Shown: in pieces, positions 50,114 through 59,129 of the stretch
Layout: each line of letters begins with the position of its first letter
How positions within the stretch are numbered: position 1 is the first letter of the stretch
Source of the DNA: Acetobacter vaccinii
GTDB lineage: Bacteria; Pseudomonadota; Alphaproteobacteria; Acetobacterales; Acetobacteraceae
Assembly (NCBI RefSeq): GCF_008365315.1
Contig: NZ_CP043506.1
Coordinates: forward strand, 1,780,001 to 1,844,000
Reading direction: 5' to 3'
Length of the DNA: 64,000 nucleotides
The notes under the pieces: model-generated
What the model was told of the DNA's origin: nothing
Seen by the model: only the letters and a program-made list of their open reading frames with translations
Database searches by the model: none
Position numbers and translations under genes: made by a program

Positions 50114-51562
50114 TCAGCTCTGTGCCAGTTTGCTGTGTCTGCGACCGTAAAAGAGGTAAATGCCCATGCCGATGGCCAGCCAGATGACCAGCCGCAGCCA
50201 TGTCAGACCGTCCAGAAAGATCATCATGGACCCGCAGGACAGAACCCCCAGCACAGGGACAATGTCACCCCCCGGCACGCGGAAGGCACGGGGGTGGGCC
50301 GGAGCCTTGCGGCGCAGGACAAACACCCCGATGCAGACCAGCACAAAGGCCAGCAACGTGCCGATGGATGTCATATGCCCCAGTTCGGAAATGGGCAGGA
50401 ACGCGCTGAACAGGCTTGTCAGCACCATGAAGAAGATGTTGCACACCCACGGGGTCTGGAAGCGGGGGTGGGTGATGCTGAACATGCGCGGCAGCAGCCC
50501 GTCGCGCGACATGGCAAAAAAGACGCGGCTCTGACCCAGCAGCAGCCCCATCAGCACGGAGGTAAAGCCGCAGATAATCCCGATCTTGATGGCAAGCTGC
50601 AACCACGGGTATGGCGTGTGGTTGATGGCGGTTGCCACGGGGGCGGCATCTCCCAGCATGTCGCGGTAATTGACAAGCCCGGTCATGACAAAGGCAAAGC
50701 AGACATAGGCCAGCGTGCAGACCAGCAGGCTGCCCAGAATACCGATAGGCATGTCGCGGGCAGGGTTTTTGGCTTCCTGCGCGGTGGTGGAAACCGCATC
50801 AAACCCGACATAAGCAAAAAAGATGGTGCCTGCCGCACGCATGACGCCCGAAAACCCGTAATGGCCAAAAGTGCCATCATTGGGTGGGATAAACGGGTGA
50901 TAGTTGGCGGGGTTGATGTAGCTGATGCCAAACCCGATAAAAGCGACAATGACCAGCACCTTGATGGTGACAATCACGGCATTGACCATGGCGGACTGCG
51001 AAATGCCACGGATCAGAATGGCTGACACAGCACAGATGATCACCACGGCAGGCAGGTTGATCAGACCATGCGCCACGCTGCCATCAGCCAGGTGAACGGT
51101 CTCGAAGGGAGAGGCCGTAAGCTGGGGGGGCAAGCCTATCCCCCATGTGCCCAGGAGCGATACGGTATAGCGTGACCAGCTGACCGCCACGGTGGCGGCC
51201 CCCACGGCGTATTCCAGCACCAGGTCCCAGCCGATAATCCAGGCCATCAGTTCGCCCAGAGTGACGTAGGCATAGGTATAGGCGCTGCCCGCAACAGGGA
51301 TCATGCTTGCCAGTTCGCTGTAGCACAGCCCTGCGAATCCACAGGCGATGGCCGCGATGATGAAGGAGATTACAACGGCTGGCCCTGCGTTTTCCGCGGC
51401 GGCAATCCCGGTCAGGGAAAACAGACCCGCGCCGATGGTGGCGCCCACACCCAGTGCGACCAGGCTACCCGGCCCCAGAACGCGCTTGAGGCCCTGAGTG
51501 TTGCTCAGGCTGCTCAGGGGAAGACAGCGTGTAAAGGCTGACGAGGCTGGATTTTGCTCCAT
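50114..51562 (-). CDS. APC-family amino-acid permease (cationic amino-acid transporter-like)
   Basis: A 482-residue, about 12-helix membrane transporter. The start VLGPGSLVALGVGATIGAGLFSLTGIAAAENAGP is the APC signature (GxxIGxGIF-type loop), with YAYVTLGELMAWIIGWDLVLEYA and a long AVVIICAVSAILIRGISQSA helix, and FFAYVGFDAVSTTAQEAKNPARD, which is characteristic of the CAT (YfnA/YhdG) branch. It imports amino acids by proton or exchange coupling. It is divergent from glyA with about 190 bases between, which suggests, but does not prove, shared control with serine/glycine metabolism. The cargo is unknown. Confidence 0.88.
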   Translation of the reverse strand: MEQNPASSAFTRCLPLSSLSNTQGLKRVLGPGSLVALGVGATIGAGLFSLTGIAAAENAGPAVVISFIIAAIACGFAGLCYSELASMIPVAGSAYTYAYVTLGELMAWIIGWDLVLEYAVGAATVAVSWSRYTVSLLGTWGIGLPPQLTASPFETVHLADGSVAHGLINLPAVVIICAVSAILIRGISQSAMVNAVIVTIKVLVIVAFIGFGISYINPANYHPFIPPNDGTFGHYGFSGVMRAAGTIFFAYVGFDAVSTTAQEAKNPARDMPIGILGSLLVCTLAYVCFAFVMTGLVNYRDMLGDAAPVATAINHTPYPWLQLAIKIGIICGFTSVLMGLLLGQSRVFFAMSRDGLLPRMFSITHPRFQTPWVCNIFFMVLTSLFSAFLPISELGHMTSIGTLLAFVLVCIGVFVLRRKAPAHPRAFRVPGGDIVPVLGVLSCGSMMIFLDGLTWLRLVIWLAIGMGIYLFYGRRHSKLAQS

Positions 51563-51684
51563 AGTCTTTTTTTTCTCCTGTCAGGGGCGCGACGAACGCG
51601 GTAAAGAGAGCGCCAGCGGTCATGTTTATTATAAAACAGGCCACGAGCACATCCGGCAAGATGTGTCTGATACCGTAATGAAGT

Positions 51685-51729
51685 GGTTGCCAGCCAACCG
51701 TAGCCCCCTGCCACGGCTGGCTGGCAACC
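51685..51729 (+). promoter_or_regulatory. Hairpin in the glyA 5' region
   Basis: GGTTGCCAGCC pairs perfectly with GGCTGGCAACC (51685-51695 and 51719-51729) around a loop that can form CCGT/ACGG. It lies just before the glyA ribosome-binding site. It does not match the glycine riboswitch core; function unknown. Confidence 0.5.
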
Positions 51730-51752
51730 CCGCCTTTTAAGGATATGTCTGA

Positions 51753-53042
<1,290 letters not shown>

Positions 53043-53104
53043 CGGGGGTGGCTCGGTCTGCTGCCTGAAGAGGCGGCAGGCCAGGTTGTGGAGAAGTCTG
53101 ACGG

Positions 53105-53140
53105 CAGGGTGTGGAGCTTGGGCTCCGCACCCTGTTTTTG
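53105..53140 (+). terminator. Terminator after glyA
   Basis: A 13-bp stem (CAGGGTGTGGAGC/GCTCCGCACCCTG, one G-U) with loop TTGG, followed by TTTTT. Confidence 0.9.
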
Positions 53141-53350
53141 TTTGGGGCGCCTAGACTGGCAGGCGCAGAGTGAACGCGCTGCTGAAATCACTTTATTGGA
53201 GCAAGGGTGCATACGAGGGTTTCAGACCCTTTTGTGGGCAACACCTGCAAGAGAGGCGACGAGGCTGCAACGCGGCAGCGGTCTTTCTTCCGCGAGTATT
53301 AAGATCTGCCGCGTCTTGTTAGCATCGGCATGCGTATCAGGCTGGTCGTG
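53141..53350. other. Intergenic region between convergent glyA and the deacylase gene
   Basis: The gap from the glyA stop is about 308 bases in all; the part past the terminator shows no gene, hairpin with T-tract or repeat that I can support. Confidence 0.4.
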
Positions 53351-54400
53351 TCAGGCCACAGGGTCATCCGGGCGGGCTAGTCTTACGGCCGTGTGTCGCC
53401 GTCTGGGGCGTAGGTTGGGCATAACAAGCATGCAATTATCGTAAGGCGTGCGGATTTCATCAGGTCCGTCACGGGCGATGAGCGTTCCCGCCTGAGCGAT
53501 GATCGTGCCGCTGGCAAAAGGCTGACGGAAGCGGAATGTCGCGGTTTCCGCCGTTATGCAGTCTGTGACCGTAGCATTCAGCACCACCCCGCCCGTCGTC
53601 TGCTGTGTGGTGTCCGGGTAAGGGAGCATTCCTGCATGGGCCAGAAACAGCCGTGTGCATAAAAGGGCCTGCTGGGCCGTACTCTGCCGCCAGTGCTGTC
53701 CGGCTTCCAGCAGGCAGGCCCGTGCCAGATTGCGGCTGGAAGAAAAGCGTTTGTAATCAATCAGCCGAGTGCCGTCATCATGGCCTTCGTCGCGGACAAC
53801 GGCGGGGCAGTTGGGCTGTGCCTGGGCCAGCAGGGTGGCCAGTCGGATGTTTCTTTCGGGTGGGTTGACCAGAAAGAGCGGCTCCCCCGGCCAGAGCATG
53901 GAGTGCAGGTCCAGCAGAATATCCGCTGTATCAATGACCGGCAGGACCTCTCGCACCCGGCGCATTTCGTACGAACTGTGGGCCGAGCGGATAAACTCGG
54001 GTCGCCACAGGCGGTTCATATCCTCTTCCACATATCGGGCCAGTGCAGGCTTGGCGGGGGTGAAGCTGGCATAGGCCTGGAGGTTGAGGAAAATAAAACT
54101 CATGCGGCCCAGGCGTGGCCTTACGCCTTCTTGCAGCAAGGTATCCAGCGCGTAGGCTCCGCAGGGTTCGTTACCGTGCATGATAGCCGTAACAACCGCA
54201 TGCGGGCCGGGCTGGCCGCTCTCAAAATGCTGTACGCCTGCAATGCCGCAGTTGCCACTCTGCCAGGGAGTCAGATCGGGGAGGGGATATTCCGTCAGGG
54301 CTGTGGGCAGCGCAACAGGCTGGGGGGGCAATGTGTCGGACAGGGTGCGGAAGCGGATGTGCTTCTGCCTCCATTTCTGACGTTTTGCCCCACAACTCAT
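53351..54400 (-). CDS. AstE/AspA-like zinc deacylase (M14 family)
   Basis: A 349-residue soluble enzyme of the succinylglutamate desuccinylase/aspartoacylase family, which removes acyl groups from amino acids. The zinc ligands show as VVTAIMHGNEPCGAYALD (H-x-x-E, about residue 75) and LLDLHSMLWPGE (distal H). The core has FIFLNLQAYASFTPAKPAL and EDMNRLWRP (the N-x-R substrate pair). The C-terminal domain is a beta-rich AstE-type cap (TPYDNCMLVMPNL). I start at the ATG giving MSCGAKRQ; a TTG 36 codons upstream is possible. It is downstream of the helicase gene on the same strand. The substrate is unknown. Confidence 0.82.
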   Translation of the reverse strand: MSCGAKRQKWRQKHIRFRTLSDTLPPQPVALPTALTEYPLPDLTPWQSGNCGIAGVQHFESGQPGPHAVVTAIMHGNEPCGAYALDTLLQEGVRPRLGRMSFIFLNLQAYASFTPAKPALARYVEEDMNRLWRPEFIRSAHSSYEMRRVREVLPVIDTADILLDLHSMLWPGEPLFLVNPPERNIRLATLLAQAQPNCPAVVRDEGHDDGTRLIDYKRFSSSRNLARACLLEAGQHWRQSTAQQALLCTRLFLAHAGMLPYPDTTQQTTGGVVLNATVTDCITAETATFRFRQPFASGTIIAQAGTLIARDGPDEIRTPYDNCMLVMPNLRPRRRHTAVRLARPDDPVA

Positions 54401-54529
54401 GCAGGCCCCGCGGGACGGAGGTTCTGTGTCCGTGGGACAGAGTATCGGTGGGGGAAACAGCCGGGTTGCATGGTGCCCCAGTATGCGGCGGGCTGGGGGA
54501 GGCTGCAATCCCCCCTCTGGGGGTGTGTT

Positions 54530-55732
54530 TTAGCTCTGCCGGTTGGTGCGGGTGCGGGGGGCGCCTGCCTTGGCTGTGGGGGTGGGCAAAGCCTGTTCGG
54601 GGGTCAGGATTCGCAGGCGGGTATTGGTGCCACTTTCAATCCCGCGCAGGTTGTTGCGTTCGTTAGGTGCACAGAGTGTCAGTGCTGAGCCCTTTTGCCC
54701 GCCACGTCCTGTGCGGCCAATGCGGTGCAGGTAGGTTTCGGGCTGGTTTGGCACGTCGTAGTTGATCACCTGCGCGACGGAGGCAATGTCGAGCCCACGG
54801 GCGGCAACATCGGTTGCCACCAGCACATACACGCGGCCGGAGGCAAAGCTGGCCAGCGTGCTGGTGCGCTTGTCCTGTGTCAGGTCGGCATGCAGGGGGG
54901 CAGCAGCCAGCCCGGCTTTTTTAAGGGTGCTGGCCAGCACGTCTGCCTCTGATTTGGTGCGGACAAACACAATGCTGCGCAGCCGAGGGGCGCGGGAGAA
55001 AAAGTTTTTCACAAAAGGCAGCTTCGCGTCGTCATCCATGAACAGGGCTGCCTGCCGAATCGGCCCCTGCCGGGTTGGCAGGCGGTCGATGGTAATATCC
55101 TGCGGCTTGTGCAGCAGGGCTGACAGCAACGGCTGCTGGTCCTGGGGGCGCGTGGCGGAGAAAACAAGCGTTTGCAGGGGCTTGGGCAGATGGTCCAGCA
55201 CGGTCGATGTTTCGTCCAGGAACTCGGCGGACAGCAGGCGGTCGCCTTCGTCCAGAACCAGATGGGCGCAGTCATCCAAAATACACAGCCCTGCTATTAA
55301 CAGGTCGAGCAGGCGCCCCGGTGTGGCAATAATCACGCGGCTTGTGTGGTCATGTCCTGCCAGCAGGTCTGCCTGCTCAGTTTTGTCCATACCACCCAGA
55401 ATGGAAATGACGGGTAATGACGCAGGTTGACCTTTGATGGGGTTGGCCATGCAGGCGTTAAAAACCTTGGCGGTCTGGAGTACCAGGTCACGTGTGGGCT
55501 GGAGCACCAGAACACACCGGGGTTTGCGCGCAGCCTGGAGTTTCTGGATCAGGGGCAGGGCATAGGCGGCGGTTTTACCTGTGCCTGTGGGGGCCGTTGC
55601 AAGAATGTCCCGCCCGTCCAGAATAGCCGGGATGGCAGCCTGCTGGATGGGGGTGGGTTCAAGCAGGCCCGCCTGTTTTGCCTGTGCGCACAGGGCGGCA
55701 GAGAGGCCTGTGTTTTCGAAACCACCGGACAT
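54530..55732 (-). CDS. DEAD-box-type RNA helicase with DEGD motif
   Basis: A 400-residue superfamily 2 helicase with the RhlE-like layout: Q motif (FENTGLSAALCAQAKQAG, then PTPIQ), motif I ATAPTGTGKTAAY, Ia LQPTRDLVLQ (usually PTRELA), Ib TPGR (138-141), motif II VLDEGD (D161-D164) in place of DEAD, motif III SATR, and motif VI HRIGRTGRGG. The C-terminal helicase domain is complete (VLVATDVAARGLDIASV) and ends in a short basic tail. It unwinds RNA duplexes, likely in ribosome assembly or decay. The ATG has AAAGGCAAC before it. The DEGD change and odd Ia motif make it a divergent member. Confidence 0.88.
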   Translation of the reverse strand: MSGGFENTGLSAALCAQAKQAGLLEPTPIQQAAIPAILDGRDILATAPTGTGKTAAYALPLIQKLQAARKPRCVLVLQPTRDLVLQTAKVFNACMANPIKGQPASLPVISILGGMDKTEQADLLAGHDHTSRVIIATPGRLLDLLIAGLCILDDCAHLVLDEGDRLLSAEFLDETSTVLDHLPKPLQTLVFSATRPQDQQPLLSALLHKPQDITIDRLPTRQGPIRQAALFMDDDAKLPFVKNFFSRAPRLRSIVFVRTKSEADVLASTLKKAGLAAAPLHADLTQDKRTSTLASFASGRVYVLVATDVAARGLDIASVAQVINYDVPNQPETYLHRIGRTGRGGQKGSALTLCAPNERNNLRGIESGTNTRLRILTPEQALPTPTAKAGAPRTRTNRQS

Positions 55733-55859
55733 AGTGTTGCCTTTCTCGTGGGGGAAAAGGTGGAAGGCCTTGCACACACGCTCTTGTGTCTGCAAGGACA
55801 TAAAAAATATGCGGCGCCAAGCTGGCCCGCATGTGGGGTGTAGCAAAGGAAGGCGCGTG

Positions 55860-56885
55860 ATGACGAGCGCAGTCTATGCCGGAACGGTAGCGGGTTCAAA
55901 CACGGTGGCCGACACTGTGCAATGCGCGGCGTTTGTGGTGGGGGAAGATTTTGCGGGCATGCGCTCGCAGGCGCTGGGCCTGGCCGAGCGTGCGGGCTGG
56001 CGCAGCACGTTCTGCCCAGTCAGACCAGACCGGATTGCCCGGCTGGCGCTGGGCGGGCCTGCCTGGCTTGGCCGCCCGTTCCTGCGTGGGCATGACGGCA
56101 AGGCGCTGGAGGACAGCCCCGACCTGGCACAATCGGCTGTTGTTATTAGCGTAGGCGGTAAGGGTGGGGCTATGGGGGCTGCCCTGCGGTCTTCCCGGCA
56201 CCCGGTTGTGCAGGTACAGAACCCACGGCAGAACCTCTCCCGGTTTGATCTGATCGTGGCGTGCCGGCATGACGACCTGAGTGGCCCTAATATTCTTGTC
56301 GGACGCACGGCCGTGCACGGGCTGACAGAGCCTTGCCTGCGGGCGGCGCGTCAGGTGTGGCAGCCGCGTTTTGAGCATCTGCCAAGGCCGCTTGTGGCGG
56401 CTCTGGTTGGAGGTGGCAACGGGCGTTATCGCTTTACGGATGCCGAAGCCCACAGGCTGGGGCAGGTGCTGGTCAACACTGTAAAGGCGGAGGGGGGGAG
56501 TTTGATTGTCACCCCCTCGCGCCGGACACAGCCTTCGGCGCTGAAAATTCTGGCGGGCTATGTGCAGCAGGTGAATGGCGTTCTGTGGGATGGCGAGGGC
56601 GAAAACCCCTATGTCGGCCTTATTGCCTGTGCCGATAGTCTGGTGGTGACCATGGATAGTGTGTCCATGGTGTCGGAAGCTGTGGCGGGGGAAGCCCCGG
56701 TGACCGTTTTCCCCCTGCCTGGCCGGTCCCACCGGATCAGCCATTTTATTGAGGAGCTGGAACTGGCTGAGCGTGTGCGTGTGCTGGACAGCACGGCTGA
56801 CCGCTTGCCCAGGTCATGGGGTGTCAGGCCGCTGGATGATACGCCAGAGCTGGTGGGGGAAATGCATCGCAGGCTGGGGTTCTAA
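55860..56885 (+). CDS. ELM1-family (mitochondrial fission ELM1-like) protein
   Basis: A 341-residue protein similar to the ELM1/DUF1022 family of alphaproteobacteria and plant mitochondria. It has the family blocks RSQALGLAERAGW near the start, VVISVGGKGGAMGAALR, VQVQNPRQNLSRFDLIVACRHDDLSGPN, VAALVGGGNGRYRFTDAEAHRL, and SLVVTMDSVSMVSEAVAGEAPVTVFPLPG, a GT-B-like C-terminal domain. Plant ELM1 recruits dynamin in fission; bacterial members resemble glycosyltransferases and have no proven job. The ATG has AAAGGAAGG before it. It is divergent from the helicase gene and convergent with the small membrane protein. Confidence 0.83.
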   Translation: MTSAVYAGTVAGSNTVADTVQCAAFVVGEDFAGMRSQALGLAERAGWRSTFCPVRPDRIARLALGGPAWLGRPFLRGHDGKALEDSPDLAQSAVVISVGGKGGAMGAALRSSRHPVVQVQNPRQNLSRFDLIVACRHDDLSGPNILVGRTAVHGLTEPCLRAARQVWQPRFEHLPRPLVAALVGGGNGRYRFTDAEAHRLGQVLVNTVKAEGGSLIVTPSRRTQPSALKILAGYVQQVNGVLWDGEGENPYVGLIACADSLVVTMDSVSMVSEAVAGEAPVTVFPLPGRSHRISHFIEELELAERVRVLDSTADRLPRSWGVRPLDDTPELVGEMHRRLGF

Positions 56886-56895
56886 GGCTCAGGCC

Positions 56896-57090
56896 TTAGA
56901 CCCAGATTGCTCCCAGCAAAACCAGCGTGCCCACAATCAGGGCGGCAACATGCCGCATGACATGCTCTGGCGTGTCCTGCGGCAGTGCGATGTAGAACAG
57001 CAGACAGTACGTTACCAAACCCACGCCAATGACGGCGCTGAGGGTGCGGATAATCGGGTAGGTTGAAATGTCGCGCGGGTCGAACTGCAT
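56896..57090 (-). CDS. Small two-helix membrane protein of unknown function
   Basis: A 64-residue protein with two hydrophobic stretches (TLSAVIGVGLVTYCLLFYIAL and HVAALIVGTLVLLGAIWV) joined by a short polar turn (PQDTPEHVMR). The N-terminal lead MQFDPRDISTYP is hydrophilic. Gene call rests on its clean frame and hydrophobicity pattern; no family is recognised. It is upstream of, and in the same direction as, serB. Confidence 0.55.
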   Translation of the reverse strand: MQFDPRDISTYPIIRTLSAVIGVGLVTYCLLFYIALPQDTPEHVMRHVAALIVGTLVLLGAIWV

Positions 57091-57129
57091 GGCCTGTCCT
57101 GTTGCTGCTCCCCCCGGCGCGTCTGCGTG

Positions 57130-58023
57130 TCAGCCTTCTACGAAGGCTGATGCCGGATAGCCCTGTGCGAAGAGTGCCGCCCGTAGGGAGGAGTGGTTGA
57201 TCTGGCTTGCGATACTGTGGCGTACAACCGGCTTGGCATGGAAGGCCAGCCCAAGCCCTGCCGCACCCAGCATGGGCAGGTCGTTAGCGCCGTCACCAAT
57301 GGCAAGAGCGGCTGAAACGGGCAGTTTCAGGCTGTCCGCCAGCGTGTTGAGCAGGCGCAGTTTTGTGTCGGGCCCCAGAACAGGCTGCTCTACGGTGCCT
57401 GTCAGGGTTGCGCTGTCGTCGCTCAGGTGCAGTGTGTTGGCGTGGTGTTCATCAAAGCCGCACAGCGCGCCGACACGGGCGGTAAAATATGTAAACCCGC
57501 CTGATACCAGCGCTGTTCTGGCACCATGCGCCTTCATGGTGCGGACCAGTGCAACTGCCCCTGTGTTCAGGGTAACATCGGCCCAGGCCTGCTCCAGCAG
57601 GGTGGCGGGCAAACCCCGCAACAGGGCGACCCGTTCGTTGAGGGAACTGGCAAAATCCAGCTCTCCATTCATGGAGCGGGCGGTAATGGCCGCAACCTTG
57701 TCCCCCAGACCGGCAAGCCGGGCCATGTCGTCCAGCGTTTCGTTGGCGACAATGGTGCTGTCCATGTCGGACACCAGCAGCATTTTGCGCCGACCTTCTA
57801 CCGAGGTCAGAATGGGGTCCACCTGCTGGGTACCCAGCGCCTCGCGCAGGTCGGGCAGTCTGTCCCATGCTGTGGCGGGGCAGGGAATATCCACAGCCTC
57901 GCCAGCAGACAGAACGGTGGCCTCTCCCATGCCGGAAACAATGTCCCGGGCAAGGGCGATGGTCGAGGGGGTGAGAACTGTTGCCTCGCGCTGGGCAACA
58001 AGGGTCAGAACAAGGCTCGTCAT
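57130..58023 (-). CDS. serB: Phosphoserine phosphatase
   Basis: Removes phosphate from phosphoserine, the last step of serine synthesis. The 297-residue product has a 90-residue N-terminal regulatory part (VLTLVAQREATVLTPSTIAL), then an HAD domain: motif I LVSDMDSTIVANETLD (catalytic Asp pair), the RMNGELDFASSLNERVALLRG-like substrate segment (here ARSMNGELDF), motif II TALVSGGFT, motif III Lys in GPDTKLRLL, and motif IV AIGDGANDLPML. The C-terminus is AGLGLAFHAKPVVR. Together with glyA in the same window it makes serine and glycine. It is divergent from miaA by 30 bases. Confidence 0.94.
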   Translation of the reverse strand: MTSLVLTLVAQREATVLTPSTIALARDIVSGMGEATVLSAGEAVDIPCPATAWDRLPDLREALGTQQVDPILTSVEGRRKMLLVSDMDSTIVANETLDDMARLAGLGDKVAAITARSMNGELDFASSLNERVALLRGLPATLLEQAWADVTLNTGAVALVRTMKAHGARTALVSGGFTYFTARVGALCGFDEHHANTLHLSDDSATLTGTVEQPVLGPDTKLRLLNTLADSLKLPVSAALAIGDGANDLPMLGAAGLGLAFHAKPVVRHSIASQINHSSLRAALFAQGYPASAFVEG

Positions 58024-58053
58024 GGCTGGGTGGTGTGTGGCAGGAAAGCGGGC

Positions 58054-59091
58054 ATGAAGCAAGAAGAACACAGCATGCAGGCAGAGGCCAGGGCCATGGT
58101 GGGCCACAGCGGCAGGCAGCCCGTGGCCCTGATTGTGGCCGGGCCAACCTGTTCGGGCAAATCCGCATTGGCGCTGGAGGTGGCGGCACGGCTACCGGCA
58201 ACCATTATCAATGCGGATTCCATGCAGGTCTATCAGGACCTGCGTGTGCTGACGGCCCGCCCGACCGAGGCGGAGGAGCGCGCAGTGCCGCACCGCCTGT
58301 ATGGTGTGTTGCCAGCCGGGCAGACCGGTAGCGTGGCGTGGTGGCGGACACAGGCGCTGGCCGCCATGGAGGACGCATGGCAGGCCGGGCGGCTGCCTGT
58401 TTTGTGTGGTGGCACCGGGCTGTATATGCGCGCACTCACCCACGGGCTGGCGTTGATTCCTGAGTGCCCGGACGACATTCGTCTGGCCGCGCGCGATCTG
58501 GTCGCACAGGACGGCTCCGCCGCCGTGCACGCGCGTTTGCAGGTGCTGGACCCGGAGAGTGCAGCCCGCCTGAAGCCGGAGGACAGCCAGCGCGTTACGC
58601 GTGCGTGGGAGGTCTGGCATGCAACAGGCAAAGGGATGAGCTGGTGGCAGGCCCAGCCAGGCCTGCCTGCGGCGGACTGTCGGTTTGTGGCGGTGCGTCT
58701 GGCACCGGAGCGGCCTATTCTGCGTGAGCGCATTGCCCGTAGATTCGCAGCCATGCTGGCAGGCGGTGCGGTGGAGGAAGTGCAGGCTCTGCTTGCCCAG
58801 GGGCTGGACCCGGCTCTGCCCGCCATGCGCGCCCATGGTGTGCCGGAACTTGCCGCGATGCTGGCTGGTGTTATAACAAGGGCCGAAGCCGAGCAGCGTG
58901 CCGTCCTGGCCACGGGCCGTTACACCAAGCGGCAGGCAACATGGTTTGCCCACCATGATCTGACAGAAAATGGGCTTACTAAAATAGTCAGCACATATTT
59001 CGACACGGATACGCAATTTTCGGAAAGAAACATGGACGATATTATATCTTTTATTGTTTCTGGGATTGACGCCCCACCGGGCAGGGCATAA
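58054..59091 (+). CDS. miaA: tRNA dimethylallyltransferase
   Basis: Adds the isopentenyl group to A37 of tRNAs that read U-starting codons. The 345-residue product has the P-loop AGPTCSGKSALALEV, the NADSMQVYQDLRVLTARPT block, GGTGLYMRALTHGLA and the C-terminal RRFAAMLAGGAVEEVQAL segment and TKRQATWFAHHDL. It is slightly longer than E. coli MiaA (316): the last 40 residues, AT-rich in DNA, look like an added tail, and contain an internal ATG with its own GGAAAG (see the leader entry). The ATG chosen is the first of three; the second and third are 7 and 14 codons later. Confidence 0.93.
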   Translation: MKQEEHSMQAEARAMVGHSGRQPVALIVAGPTCSGKSALALEVAARLPATIINADSMQVYQDLRVLTARPTEAEERAVPHRLYGVLPAGQTGSVAWWRTQALAAMEDAWQAGRLPVLCGGTGLYMRALTHGLALIPECPDDIRLAARDLVAQDGSAAVHARLQVLDPESAARLKPEDSQRVTRAWEVWHATGKGMSWWQAQPGLPAADCRFVAVRLAPERPILRERIARRFAAMLAGGAVEEVQALLAQGLDPALPAMRAHGVPELAAMLAGVITRAEAEQRAVLATGRYTKRQATWFAHHDLTENGLTKIVSTYFDTDTQFSERNMDDIISFIVSGIDAPPGRA

Positions 59092-59129
59092 ACATCCCGC
59101 TACTCCCACCTCCGGGAAAAGAGGATACC
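59032..59129 (+). promoter_or_regulatory. Candidate attenuator leader before ilvB
   Basis: In the miaA frame, GGAAAG precedes an ATG (59032) that begins a 19-codon peptide rich in isoleucine (MDDIISFIVSGIDAPPGRA), ending at the miaA stop. Bases 59047-59052 (TCTTTT) can pair with AAAAGA at 59117-59122, next to the ilvB ribosome-binding site GAGG. If a ribosome stalls at the Ile codons, the pairing would be broken and ilvB translated. Hypothesis only. Confidence 0.35.

Noticed and set aside
51563..51752. Glycine riboswitch upstream of glyA
   Set aside because: The GGGAGAG-type core and paired aptamer layout are not present; only one simple hairpin is seen.
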